Source of the DNA: a bacterium
Lineage (GTDB): Bacteria > Desulfobacterota > Desulfobulbia > Desulfobulbales > Desulfobulbaceae
Assembly: GCA_030538155.1 (NCBI GenBank)
Contig: JAUNUN010000002.1
Span: forward strand, 55,040 to 119,039
Direction of reading: 5' to 3'
Length of the DNA stretch: 64,000 nt
In this document: piece after piece, positions 27,510-36,101 of the stretch
Position numbering within the stretch: position 1 is the stretch's first letter
How the letters are laid out: the number at the start of each line of letters is the position of its first letter
The notes under the pieces: model-generated
Database searches by the model: none
Told to the model about the DNA's origin: nothing
The model's input: the letters and a program-made list of their open reading frames with translations, nothing else
Program-made: the position numbers and the translations under genes

Positions 27510-29363
27510 TCAGGAAACCAGCACAGCTTCAAATTTACAGGCCTGGCGGCAGGAACCGCAGCGGATGCAAAGTTCCTGATCGATAAGGTGCGGCTCTTTC
27601 TTCTCGCCGCTGATGGCCGCAACCGGGCAGGCCCGCATGCAGACCCCGCAGCCGGTGCAGCGCTTGGCATCAATGGCGAAATCAATCAGGGCGCGGCAGG
27701 CCCCGGCCGGGCAACTGTGGTTGTCGATATGGGCGCGGTACTCGTCTTCAAAGTACTGCAGGGTGGTAAGTACCGGGTTGGCCGCAGTTTGGCCCAGGCC
27801 GCAGAGCGAGGCGTTCTTCATGGTGTCGCCGATCTTGCGCAGGGTATCGAGATCTTCAGGTCTGCCCCGGCCCTCGGTAATAGAGGTGAGGATGCGCAAG
27901 AGGTGCTGGGTGCCCATGCGGCAGGGCACACATTTGCCGCAACTCTCGTTTTCGGTGAAGGTGAGGAAGTAGCGGGCCATGTCCACCATGCAGGATTCAT
28001 CATCAATAACGATCATGCCGCCGGAACCCATGATGGAGCCCACAGAGGCCAAGGACTCGTAGTCCACATTCAGATCGATGAACCGAGCCGGGATGCAGCC
28101 GCCGGAAGGTCCGCCGGTCTGCACCGCCTTGAACTGCTTGCCGTCGGGAATGCCGCCGCCGACCTCCTCGACTATGGTGCGCAGGCTGACGCCCATGGGC
28201 ACCTCGACCAGACCGGTGCGGTTGATCTTGCCTGCCAAGGCAAAGGTCTTGGTGCCGCGACTCTTTTCCGTGCCAAAGCCGGCATACCACTCCGCCCCCT
28301 TTTCCATGATAGCTGAAACCGAGGCCAGGGTTTCCACGTTGTTGATATTGGTGGGTTTGCCGAAAAGCCCGGACACCGCCGGAAACGGCGGTTTGGAAAG
28401 CGGCATGCCGCGCTTGCCCTCAATGGACTGCATGAGCGAGGTTTCCTCGCCGCAGACAAAGGCACCCGCACCCTTTTTGATACGGATGCTGAAATTAAAG
28501 CCCGAGCCGAGGATGTTTTCGCCAAGGAACCCTTCCTGCTCCATCTGGGCGATGCCGTTTTGTAGGCGCTCGATGGCAAGCGGGTATTCGGCCCGGCAGT
28601 ATACATAGCCGATGGAGGCACCAATGGCATAGCCCGCAATAAGCAGCCCCTCCAAAACCGCATGCGGATCGCCCTCCAGAACCGAGCGATCCATGAATGC
28701 GCCAGGGTCGCCCTCATCGGCGTTACAGATCACATATTTTTGCTCCGCCTTGGTGGCGCGGGCAAAGCCCCATTTCACCCCGGTGGGGAAGCCTGCTCCG
28801 CCCCGGCCGCGCAGGCCCGAGGCCTTCATCTCCTCGATAACCGCATCCGGCGTCATGAAGAGAGAGCGGGCCATGCCGCTGTAGCCGCCACGGGCAAGGT
28901 AGTGGTCTATATTTACCGGGTCGATAATGCCGCAGTTGCGCAGCACTATGCGTTCCTGCGGGGCAATCATGGGCAACTCGGTAAAGGCGGGCACCTTGCC
29001 CTGGGCCTCGTCCATCATGGCCAGGGCCAAGCGCTCGTAGATCTCGCCCTTCACCAAATGCTCTTCGACCAGTTGGGGCACATGGCGCGGCTCCACGCCC
29101 TGGTAGAGCGCGCGTTTGCCGTCCTGATCGCGTATCTCCACCAGCACCTCGGCATAGCACATGCCCAGGCAGCCCACTTCATAGAGGGCGGTATCTTTTT
29201 CCAGACCGTGCGCCTGCAACTGTTCCCGGAAGGCCTGCAGCACTTCCAGGCTGCCCGCGGCCCGGCCGCAGGTGGCCGACCCCACCAGAATACGCCGCTT
29301 ATCCGGCTGCGCAAAGGCACGCCAAACTTCCTGGGCCTCTTGCTGTCGCGCTGCGAAGTTCAT
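27510..29363 (-). CDS. NuoF/HndC-like NADH-binding flavoprotein subunit
   Basis: The 617-aa protein has three parts. Residues about 1-115 are a thioredoxin-like 2Fe-2S domain (ATCGRAAGS...EVGCLGMCYAEVLV). The middle is the FMN and NADH domain (GRGGAGFPTGVKW near 195; GAGAFVCGEETSLMQSIEG near 300) ending in a 4Fe-4S site (ESCGKCVPCRMG...ASLCGLGQ near 480-530). The C-terminus adds two 4Fe-4S clusters (CTGCGVCMRACP; CIRCGSCRQAC). This layout is that of HndC/HydB and of the NuoF-like subunits of bifurcating complexes. It overlaps the NuoE-like gene by four bases. It should exchange electrons with NAD(H). Confidence 0.92.
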   Translation of the reverse strand: MNFAARQQEAQEVWRAFAQPDKRRILVGSATCGRAAGSLEVLQAFREQLQAHGLEKDTALYEVGCLGMCYAEVLVEIRDQDGKRALYQGVEPRHVPQLVEEHLVKGEIYERLALAMMDEAQGKVPAFTELPMIAPQERIVLRNCGIIDPVNIDHYLARGGYSGMARSLFMTPDAVIEEMKASGLRGRGGAGFPTGVKWGFARATKAEQKYVICNADEGDPGAFMDRSVLEGDPHAVLEGLLIAGYAIGASIGYVYCRAEYPLAIERLQNGIAQMEQEGFLGENILGSGFNFSIRIKKGAGAFVCGEETSLMQSIEGKRGMPLSKPPFPAVSGLFGKPTNINNVETLASVSAIMEKGAEWYAGFGTEKSRGTKTFALAGKINRTGLVEVPMGVSLRTIVEEVGGGIPDGKQFKAVQTGGPSGGCIPARFIDLNVDYESLASVGSIMGSGGMIVIDDESCMVDMARYFLTFTENESCGKCVPCRMGTQHLLRILTSITEGRGRPEDLDTLRKIGDTMKNASLCGLGQTAANPVLTTLQYFEDEYRAHIDNHSCPAGACRALIDFAIDAKRCTGCGVCMRACPVAAISGEKKEPHLIDQELCIRCGSCRQACKFEAVLVS

Positions 29364-29818
29364 TTGCTCTCCTCAATGAGGCGTTGCGTCTTGGCCGAAG
29401 TCATGCGGCCGTAAACCTTGTCATCCACGACTACCACCGGGGCCAGGGCGCAGGAACCGAAACAGGCCACCCGCTCCAGGCTGAAGCGGCCATCCGGCGT
29501 GGTCTCCCCAGGGGCAATGCCGGTGGTGCGAGTAATGGCCTCTAAAATATGGCCGCTGCCGCGCACATGGCAGGCCGTGCCTTCGCATACCTTGATATGG
29601 TGTAGGCCCGGCGGGGTGAAACGAAACTGGGCATAGAAGGTGGCCACACCGTAGACATCGTTTTCGGAAAGCTGCAAATATTCGGCCACGGCACTGAGGG
29701 CCTCGCTGGGCAGATACTGCAGGCGTTCCTGCACGTCTTGTAAAAGTGGGATGAGGCTGTCGCGGTCTGGGGCGTAGCGGGCGAAAATGTCACCAACTTC
29801 GTGATGTTCCAAGGGCAT
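29360..29818 (-). CDS. NuoE/HndA-like 2Fe-2S subunit
   Basis: The 152-aa thioredoxin-fold subunit has a helical N-terminus (SLIPLLQDVQERLQYLPSEA; VAEYLQLSENDVYGVATFYAQF) and four cysteine ligands in CEGTACHVRG near 84 and CFGSCALAP near 125, the standard NuoE 2Fe-2S binding set. ATG 29818 is chosen because GGAG lies 8 bases upstream; an in-frame ATG at 29830 has none. It is the first gene of the operon and overlaps the NuoF-like gene by four bases. It would pass single electrons from the NADH flavoprotein. Confidence 0.92.
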   Translation of the reverse strand: MPLEHHEVGDIFARYAPDRDSLIPLLQDVQERLQYLPSEALSAVAEYLQLSENDVYGVATFYAQFRFTPPGLHHIKVCEGTACHVRGSGHILEAITRTTGIAPGETTPDGRFSLERVACFGSCALAPVVVVDDKVYGRMTSAKTQRLIEESK

Positions 29819-30034
29819 GGGAGACTCCATGACAGGCTGGGGATGGGTTAAGGGGGTGGATAATGCTCCTAATTTCTCCTAACAGCTATAGCTGCCGAAA
29901 GTTTGGCAAACATACACGATTCTTCCTAACGATACTTCAACTTTTTCCACTGTTACCCGGCCTTAGGCTCATTCCTGCACCGGCAGGCAGGCACGGCCCT
30001 GTTCAAGTTGCAAATTTGACATACAAAAACGGCA

Positions 30035-32215
30035 TCACCCTTCTATTTTATCCACCCGACACAGGAGGGCGCTGTGCGGCCAGCTGCCGATTTCAGGGCT
30101 GCAAAACTCGGGCGAATCCGGGCAGAGGATATTGGCGTTTGAGCTGAACACATCAAAGAGTTCGGGCTCCGCCTCGGGCCGTTCCGGAAACCACCAGCCA
30201 TGCTCCAGATCCACCATGCGCGGATCGATCCGCTCTGAAAGGCGCAGCCGCATGCGGATACTGCCCTGGGGCGTACTGATGCGAATCCACTCGCCTTCCT
30301 CCATATTCATCTCTTGCGCGGTCTCTGGGTGAAGCAGCACCAAAGGGTCGGGGTGCCGGTTTCTGGCCGAGGCCAGTTGACGCTGTTCCGAATGGTACAT
30401 GGGCATAAAGCGGCTGCCCGTAATGAGCACCAGCGGGTACTCTGCATAGAGCTCCGGGTTCCCGGCCGGGCTATGGGCCATTTCCCGATACACCGGCAGG
30501 GGTTCCGCGCCCAGCTCTGCAAAGATCTGCGAGTGCAACTCCACCTTGCCCGAAGGCGTGCCAAAGCCGAGCTGCTCGTAGCGGCGGTATTCGCGCCTGC
30601 CGAAAATGCCGTTTTGCGCAGCCAGTTCCGCAAAGCTCAAACCGACCGGAGCCAGGCAATAATCCCAGACCTCATCTACCGTTTGCCAGGGCCAGTATTC
30701 TGCCTGACCAAGGCGAATGCCGAGCCCGCGCCAGAAATCGTAACTGTTGCGGCGCTCAAAAAGCGGCTCCACCCCGCGTGGGCAGGCCACGCAAAAATCC
30801 ATCGAATGCCACAACTGGCTGGTCTCCACCGTGCTGCAGGCCGGAAACACGTAATCGGCCAGTGCGGCCGAAGGGGTCATATAGTATTCGTGCACAATGT
30901 AGAGATCAAGCGACTTGAGGGCTGCATAGGTTCGTTTCGGGTCGGGCAGGGACAAAAGCGGATTGCTCGCCACCGAAATCGCGGCCCGCACCGGATAGGG
31001 TTTGCCGCTGAGCATGGCTGCAAAGACGTTGTGCGCATGGGCCACGCAGGAGATGCCCGCCATGCTCGGCTGCATATAACCCTTGGGCAGTTTGCGGTTA
31101 TTGGCAAGGTTCATTTCCCAGCCCGGATAGCCAAAGAAGGGGTAACGATCCGCGCCCAGTTGTTTGGCACGCTGCTCAGGCGGCAGGGCCTCGTTCAGTT
31201 CCAGCTCGGCCTCGGAAATGATGCTGCCGACCGGTTCCACCCAGCCCAGGGGCTCGCCGCCCTGCACATCGAGGTTACCGCAAATGGCCCGCAAGATGGC
31301 GCGGGCGCGCGCTGTCTGGGTGGCGTTCACGCCCTGTTTGTCGGTGCCGAAACCCCAGGTGAGCGTGGCCGGTTTCGTGCTCGCGTAGAGCCGGGCCGAG
31401 GCGACTATCTCTTCTTCGTCCAGCCAGGTTATGGCGGCCACTCTGACCGGCGTGTAGGCGGCCACGGCTACCTTCAGTTCATCAAAGCCAACCGTCCAGC
31501 GTTCGACAAAACCGGCATCATAGAGCCCCTCTTCAATGATGATTCGTATCCAGCCCAGCATCAGGGCCACATCGGTTCCCGGCCGAACGGCAAGCCACAT
31601 GTCGGCAATCTCTGCCTCAGGAATGCGCCTGGGGTCTACCACAATCACTTTGACCCCGTGTTTCTTGGCCTGCATCAGCCCGGCCCAGTCGCTCAGGTTT
31701 GACTTGGATGGCGCATAACCCCAAATCACCACGCAGCGGCTGTGCCGCATATCACCCCAACTGAAGCCGCCATAGGTGGCATACTCAACGGCCTGGCTCG
31801 GACACATGCAGATGTTGTTGGCCCCGCAGATATTGGGCGTGCCGAAAAGATTGTTGAAACGCCGCTCATCCCAATGATAGGTGCGGCTGGTACCGTGGGT
31901 AAAGGCGAGCGTTTCGGCACCATAGCGTTTGCGCAGGGCATCGAGTGCACCTGCGACTTCATCCAGGGCCTGATCCCAGCCAATACGCTGCCACTGGCCG
32001 CTGCCGCGCGGGCCTATTCGTTTGAGCGGGTGATTGATGCGATCGGGGTGGTAGAGATGCTCGATCATCAACTGCGAGCGTGGGCAAACCAGGCCTCTGG
32101 TTACCGGATGATGCTTGTCCCCGTGTGCTCGCACGGCCCTGCCGTTTTCTATGTCCAGCACCAGACCGCAACGGGGATGACACAGGCCGCAATAGGTCCG
32201 CACTTGCGTTTTCAT
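30035..32215 (-). CDS. Mo/W bis-MGD enzyme, acetylene-hydratase-like
   Basis: This roughly 726-aa protein of the DMSO-reductase family has an N-terminal 4Fe-4S site (CGLCHPRCG and GLVCPRS) and no Tat signal, so it is cytoplasmic. WQRIGWDQALDEVAGAL, VDPRRIPEAEIADMWLAVRPG, GFDELKVAVAAYTP and a C-terminal MGD-binding segment (ATPSGKVE-type GTPSGKVELHS; HGWWFPE) match the family. Segment order and residues resemble Pelobacter acetylene hydratase as I remember it, including a Cys at the metal-ligand position (ICMCPSQAVEYATYGG). No redox partner is adjacent, which fits a non-redox hydratase. ATG 32215 has CCAAGGAG about 8 bases upstream; the longer frame runs into the MITE. Substrate remains unproven. 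Confidence 0.8.
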   Translation of the reverse strand: MKTQVRTYCGLCHPRCGLVLDIENGRAVRAHGDKHHPVTRGLVCPRSQLMIEHLYHPDRINHPLKRIGPRGSGQWQRIGWDQALDEVAGALDALRKRYGAETLAFTHGTSRTYHWDERRFNNLFGTPNICGANNICMCPSQAVEYATYGGFSWGDMRHSRCVVIWGYAPSKSNLSDWAGLMQAKKHGVKVIVVDPRRIPEAEIADMWLAVRPGTDVALMLGWIRIIIEEGLYDAGFVERWTVGFDELKVAVAAYTPVRVAAITWLDEEEIVASARLYASTKPATLTWGFGTDKQGVNATQTARARAILRAICGNLDVQGGEPLGWVEPVGSIISEAELELNEALPPEQRAKQLGADRYPFFGYPGWEMNLANNRKLPKGYMQPSMAGISCVAHAHNVFAAMLSGKPYPVRAAISVASNPLLSLPDPKRTYAALKSLDLYIVHEYYMTPSAALADYVFPACSTVETSQLWHSMDFCVACPRGVEPLFERRNSYDFWRGLGIRLGQAEYWPWQTVDEVWDYCLAPVGLSFAELAAQNGIFGRREYRRYEQLGFGTPSGKVELHSQIFAELGAEPLPVYREMAHSPAGNPELYAEYPLVLITGSRFMPMYHSEQRQLASARNRHPDPLVLLHPETAQEMNMEEGEWIRISTPQGSIRMRLRLSERIDPRMVDLEHGWWFPERPEAEPELFDVFSSNANILCPDSPEFCSPEIGSWPHSALLCRVDKIEG

Positions 32216-32230
32216 GGGCAAACTCCTTGG

Positions 32231-32327
32231 GGAGGCTCGAAAAATAGCGGCACCAGTGATTTCCGGCACACAAAATCAATAAATTAGAATGGCTGTTTGA
32301 CTCAAAAAGTGAATAATTCGAGGTAGC
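32231..32327 (+). mobile_element. MITE-like element, copy 1 (97 bp) with 6-bp target duplication
   Basis: The segment is repeated as an inverted copy at 48712-48808; outside two changed bases the two agree throughout. It is flanked by CCTTGG on both sides (32225-32230 and 32328-32333), a target-site duplication. Its ends are imperfect inverted repeats sharing CTCGAA. It encodes no transposase. It sits just upstream of the Mo/W enzyme gene, in its leader or promoter. Confidence 0.7.
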
Positions 32328-32577
32328 CCTTGGTAATGGGGAATACCGGAACAGATAGCATTTCCAGAACATGCAGAGTCAGGAAACGACACCACATGCA
32401 GCTTTATACCCGCATGCTACAAAAGAAATGTTTTTCCGCAAGCTTGGGGATTGGAAAGGAATGGGATATGGGAAAGCGGAAGACAAGGCAATATTTCCCA
32501 CTCTTTTTTACAAAAAAATGAAATTTTACCGAGCGCCTGCTTGATTTGCCTTGGCGCGTTAGCCTATCATCCACATC

Positions 32578-32601
32578 GTTCCCACGCTCCAGCGTGGGAA
32601 C
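32578..32601. repeat. REP-like palindrome
   Basis: GTTCCCACGC-TCCA-GCGTGGGAAC, identical to the copy at 22950-22973, including the following CAATCAAA in inverted context. It lies in a 380-bp noncoding region between the MITE and the IS630-type element; no gene is supported there. Confidence 0.75.
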
Positions 32602-32706
32602 AATCAAATGATCCAGGGTTGCGTCCAGCCGCTTCATCTGGTTTGTCTAGACTCACCTCCCTCACCGCAGACTCAATCTCCAGGGCCCGGTCCATGCCCA
32701 CACCTA

Positions 32707-33624
32707 GTGTCCTGTGCGGTTAATTAATTCTTTTAAAGTTGTTTGTGATAGAGTGCCGCATGGCACGCACACACGAGAAATTCACCATTACTGACCAACC
32801 AAGAGCGCAAAAGCCTGCAAGCTCTGCTGCACTCACCGAAAACAGCCCAGGATCCGGCTGCACGGGCAAAGATTATCCTGCTCACGGCTGCCGGAATCAC
32901 CATCTGGCAAGTGCGGCAGATCTGGAAAGCGGCTGATTTGAAACCGCATCGGCTCAAGAATTTCAAAATCAGCAAGGATCCGCATTGTGCCGAGAAAGTT
33001 ATCGACATCGTTGGCCTGTATATGAATCCCCCTGAAAATGCGGCTGTATTATCCGTTGATGATCCGTTGATGAGAAAACGCAGATTCAGGCCCTTGATCG
33101 CACCCAGCCCATGCTGCCCATGCGGCCAGATCAAATTGCACGCCGGACCCACGAGTACAAACGCAATGGGACAAGCAATTTATACGCAGCCTTTCACATT
33201 TTGACCGGGCAGGTTCTTGGGAGAACCACCAAACGACATCGAGCCAGGGAGTTTCTTGATTTTCTGCCTCAGATTGACCGTGCAGTTCCGACTGAACTTG
33301 CCCTGCATGTCATTTTGGACAAGAGCAGCACCCATAAGACAGCGGATGTGATGCAATGGCTCAAGGACCATCCACGTTGTACGTTCCACTGTGCGCCCAC
33401 CAGCGCTTCGTGGCTGAATGCGGTTGGGCCTGGTTTGGTCAACTGGAGCGCAGATCCATCCACCGGGGGATATTCACGAGTGTCAAGGATCTCAGAGATG
33501 AGATTCACCGTTTCATTAAGAGCACAACAAGAGGTCGGCCAAACCATTCACCTGGACAAAAAGCGCAACAGTGATCCTTGAGAAAGTCTCAAAATTAAAA
33601 GAAGGCACCAACCAAACAGGACAC
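32707..33624 (+). mobile_element. Decayed IS630-type insertion sequence
   Basis: The 918-bp element is bounded by GTGTCCTGT (32707-32715) and ACAGGACAC (33616-33624), with further imperfect inverted similarity inward, and is flanked by TA on both sides, the target duplicated by IS630/Tc1-type elements. The interior encodes fragments of a DDE transposase in changing frames. It is inserted so that its right TA lies in the TAG stop codon of the neighbouring zur-like gene. Confidence 0.85.
32760..33620 (+). pseudogene. IS630-family transposase, frameshifted
   Basis: Pieces in different plus frames give an N-terminal helix-turn-helix region (KIILLTAAGITIWQVRQIWK), the first catalytic aspartate (VLSVDDP near 33050), the second in VILDKSSTHKTADV near 33315, and the third region SWLN near 33410. 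After that the frame shifts to continue as WFGQLERRSIHRG and SVKDLRDEIHRFI, which contains the glutamate region. An in-frame change near 33060 also breaks the ORF. At least two frameshifts make it inactive unless programmed shifting occurs, which is unlikely. Confidence 0.8.
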
Positions 33625-33992
33625 TAGCGCACACAGGCCGGGCAGAGGCCGCTTAAAAATATTTCGTGACCCTCTACCACAAAGCCCTCAGGAGTAGCTG
33701 CCTCGTTGAGCGCACAGCCCGGCAGTTCGTAGATGCGGTCGCAGGCATTGCAGTGGAAATGGTGGTGATGCCCCCGACCGGAGCGTTCATAAATCGTGCC
33801 CAAAGTGGGGTGCTGCACTTGGCTGAGCCAACCCCTTTCCACCAGAAGTTTCAGGTTGCGGTACACGGTGGCCTGGTTCAGGCTGGGCACCAGGAGACGA
33901 CCATGGCGCAGGATATCGTCCAGGCGAAGCGGCCGCCCGGCCTGGAGAAAGACCTCCTGAATCGCCTCGCGCTGTACTGTTTTTCGCTGCAT
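33624..33992 (-). CDS. zur: Fur-family regulator, probable zinc uptake repressor
   Basis: The 122-aa protein has the Fur winged helix (residues about 5-75: [43 protein letters not shown]) and metal-site motifs [19 protein letters not shown] and GLCPAC with two CxxC pairs for structural zinc. ATG 33992 follows AAAGGAGG by 8 bases. It is divergent from znuABC, with a Fur/Zur-like palindrome between them, so Zur is the best guess over Fur or PerR. Its TAG stop is formed at the TA junction of the IS630-type element, so the native C-terminus may have been slightly altered. Confidence 0.8.
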   Translation of the reverse strand: MQRKTVQREAIQEVFLQAGRPLRLDDILRHGRLLVPSLNQATVYRNLKLLVERGWLSQVQHPTLGTIYERSGRGHHHHFHCNACDRIYELPGCALNEAATPEGFVVEGHEIFLSGLCPACVR

Positions 33993-34059
33993 ATCGGGCC
34001 TCCTTTCCCACTTTGTAGCGCTCCTGATGAGGAATTGCAAAGCATCTTGCGCTCTTGGC

Positions 34060-34087
34060 TTGACAGCCTTGTTCACCGTGGTAAAAA
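34060..34087 (+). promoter_or_regulatory. Candidate sigma-70 promoter of znuABC
   Basis: TTGACA (34060-34065) and TAAAAA (34082-34087) are spaced by 16 bases, upstream of znuA and directly before the palindrome at 34093-34112. The -10 is weak; the call is by eye. Confidence 0.4.
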
Positions 34088-34092
34088 AACAT

Positions 34093-34112
34093 AATGCGAT
34101 TGCATTTGCAAT
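34093..34112. promoter_or_regulatory. Candidate Zur box between zur and znuA
   Basis: Overlapping inverted repeats AATGC-GATT-GCATT (34093-34106) and ATTGC-ATTT-GCAAT (34099-34112) lie in the 200-bp divergent region, just downstream of a possible -10. Size and AT-rich palindromy fit Fur-family operators. Binding is inferred from context. Confidence 0.5.
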
Positions 34113-34192
34113 ATCAACAGAGCCTGAGCGTCCTGCTCCATCCTTTCTGCGCTCAACTTGCTCAATTTGCCCAGCTCCTGGAGGCAGCTTCC

Positions 34193-35221
34193 ATGAACAT
34201 CTCTATTCAAACCGTACGCCTGGCCTTGGCAGCCCTGCTCACGCTCACCCTGGCCTGCGGGCTGAACCTGCCTCGGCAGGCACAGGCCAAGGAGACCGAT
34301 GCCATCAAGGTTTTGGTCAGCACCTTTCCCGTGTATCAGTTCACCCGTAATGTGGCGGCAGGCAGCAAGCTGGTGCAGGTGGAGCTGATGATTCCGGCCC
34401 AGCTTGGCTGCCCGCACGACTATGCTCTTACCCCGCAGGACATGCGGAAACTGGCTGAAACCGAGGTTTTTATCGTCAATGGCCTTGGTTTGGAGGAGTT
34501 TCTCGGAGCGCCGCTGAAAAAAGCCAACCCCAGACTACAGCTTATCGACAGCAGCAAGGGTATCAGCGAAATACTGGCTTATGACGATGAGGAAAACGCA
34601 GAACTGGATGAGCACCATGAAGACGCACACGGTACAGCCCATCAGCATCGCAAAAGCGAAGCGGTGCAGAGCAAGGAGCAACATGCGCACAATGGCGGTC
34701 TCAACCCTCACCTCTTTGCCAGCCCGCGCATGGCGGCCCTGCAGGTGGCCAACATAGCCACGGGCCTGGCCGCAATCGTACCGGCAGAAGAAGCGCTCTT
34801 TGAGCGCAATGCCCAGACCTATATTACTAAACTCAAGGCGCTTGATGCCGAGTTGCAAGAACTGGGCAAGCGGCTTGCCAACCCCCGCATCGTCACCCAG
34901 CACGGTGTGTTTGACTATCTGGCCCGGGATATGGGCCTGGAGATTGTGGCGGTTATTGCCGCCCATCCCGGCCAGGACCCGTCGGCCGCCGAAGCCCTTC
35001 AACTGGTGCGTACCATCAAGGTGAAAAAAGCTGGTGCTATTTTCACGGAACCACAGTATCCAAACAGCATTGCCCACACCATTGCCGGGGAAAGCGGCAT
35101 CCCGGCCGCCCTGCTGGACCCGGTCGCCAATGGCCCGCAGCTGGAGGCTCCACTGGATTATTACGAACGCACCATGCGCACCAACCTGCAGACCCTTGCC
35201 AACACCCTCGGAACCAAATAA
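34193..35221 (+). CDS. znuA: Zinc ABC transporter substrate-binding protein
   Basis: The 342-aa periplasmic protein has a signal peptide ([22 protein letters not shown]) and the cluster A-I fold: [12 protein letters not shown] near 37, a metal-ligand region [14 protein letters not shown], a His-rich acidic loop ([16 protein letters not shown]) typical of zinc-specific Znu[14 protein letters not shown], a long linking helix, and C-terminal [16 protein letters not shown] and EPQYP motifs. GGAGG precedes ATG 34193, which is better than the longer frame. It is the first gene of znuA-znuC-znuB, divergent from zur. Confidence 0.9.
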   Translation: MNISIQTVRLALAALLTLTLACGLNLPRQAQAKETDAIKVLVSTFPVYQFTRNVAAGSKLVQVELMIPAQLGCPHDYALTPQDMRKLAETEVFIVNGLGLEEFLGAPLKKANPRLQLIDSSKGISEILAYDDEENAELDEHHEDAHGTAHQHRKSEAVQSKEQHAHNGGLNPHLFASPRMAALQVANIATGLAAIVPAEEALFERNAQTYITKLKALDAELQELGKRLANPRIVTQHGVFDYLARDMGLEIVAVIAAHPGQDPSAAEALQLVRTIKVKKAGAIFTEPQYPNSIAHTIAGESGIPAALLDPVANGPQLEAPLDYYERTMRTNLQTLANTLGTK

Positions 35222-35228
35222 GCAGCCA

Positions 35229-36101
35229 ATGCCTGCAGTAATCTCGGCGGTGCCGGCAGCGCTTCACGGCACTAACAACGCCACTGCCCCCGGCACAAGG
35301 ACTCCGGCGCTCCGCTTTGAAGAGGTTGCTGTGGCGCGTGGCGGTATCACTATTCTCGATAGCGTCAGCGCCACCGTGCCCCTGGGCAGTTGCACCGCCA
35401 TTATTGGCCCCAACGGTGCAGGCAAAACCACCCTGCTTCTGGCCCTTTTGGGCGAATTCTCCTTTCAGGGCCGCATCACGTTTCCCGGTTATGGGGGTAA
35501 GCGGCCCCGCATCGGCTATGTGCCGCAGCGGCTCAGCTTTGATCGTGGCCAGCCTCTGACGGTAAGTGAATTTCTAGCCCTGGGTTTTCAGGCGCGGCCG
35601 CTATGGTTCGGCGTATCAGCGGCGCGGCAAAAAAAGGCAGAGGCAAGGCTTAACCAGGTGCAGGCCGGGTACCTGATTAAGCGCCGTTTAGGAGCGCTTT
35701 CCGGCGGCGAGTTGCAGCGGGTGCTGCTGGCCCTGGCCCTGCAGCAGGAGCCGGAACTCCTGGTATTGGATGAACCCGCAGCCGGGCTGGATTTTCAAGG
35801 CGAACACGTATTCTGCGATCTCTTGGACAGCTTGCGCGAAAGCCAGGGTTTTACCCAGCTCATGGTCAGCCATGATCTGCCTACAGTCACCCACCATGCC
35901 ACCCATGTCATCTGCCTGAACCGCCAGGTCGCGGCCGAGGGCCCGCCCAGGCAGGTGCTTACCCCGGCCAACCTGAGCGCCATCTTCGGCCTGCACATGG
36001 GCCTCGTTAACCTGCAATCCATGCCCATGGCCCAGGCAGGCTGCACCGCCTCCTGCTGCCGGCCGCCCGCACCAGCCGACCAACCGGCCAACGATGCCTG
36101 A
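35229..36101 (+). CDS. znuC: Zinc ABC transporter ATPase
   Basis: The 290-aa ATPase has Walker A IIGPNGAGKTTLLLALLG near residue 60, Q-loop YVPQRLSFDRG, signature LGALSGGELQRV near 160, Walker B ELLVLDEPAAGLD and switch His in MVSHDL. The N-terminal 30 residues are extra, and the C-terminus ends in a Cys/His-containing tail (GCTASCCRPP) that may bind metal. ATG 35229 starts 7 bp after the znuA stop; the frame stays open upstream only inside znuA. It overlaps znuB by 8 bases. Confidence 0.92.
   Translation: MPAVISAVPAALHGTNNATAPGTRTPALRFEEVAVARGGITILDSVSATVPLGSCTAIIGPNGAGKTTLLLALLGEFSFQGRITFPGYGGKRPRIGYVPQRLSFDRGQPLTVSEFLALGFQARPLWFGVSAARQKKAEARLNQVQAGYLIKRRLGALSGGELQRVLLALALQQEPELLVLDEPAAGLDFQGEHVFCDLLDSLRESQGFTQLMVSHDLPTVTHHATHVICLNRQVAAEGPPRQVLTPANLSAIFGLHMGLVNLQSMPMAQAGCTASCCRPPAPADQPANDA

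Noticed and set aside
30314..31702. 462-aa plus-strand ORF opposite the Mo/W enzyme
   Set aside because: It lies entirely within the conserved coding sequence on the other strand; its composition is that of a shadow frame.
32404..32637. Minus-strand ORF containing VPTLERGND
   Set aside because: That phrase is the translation of the REP-like palindrome, which recurs in unrelated frames near 22980 and 23230; it does not indicate a protein.
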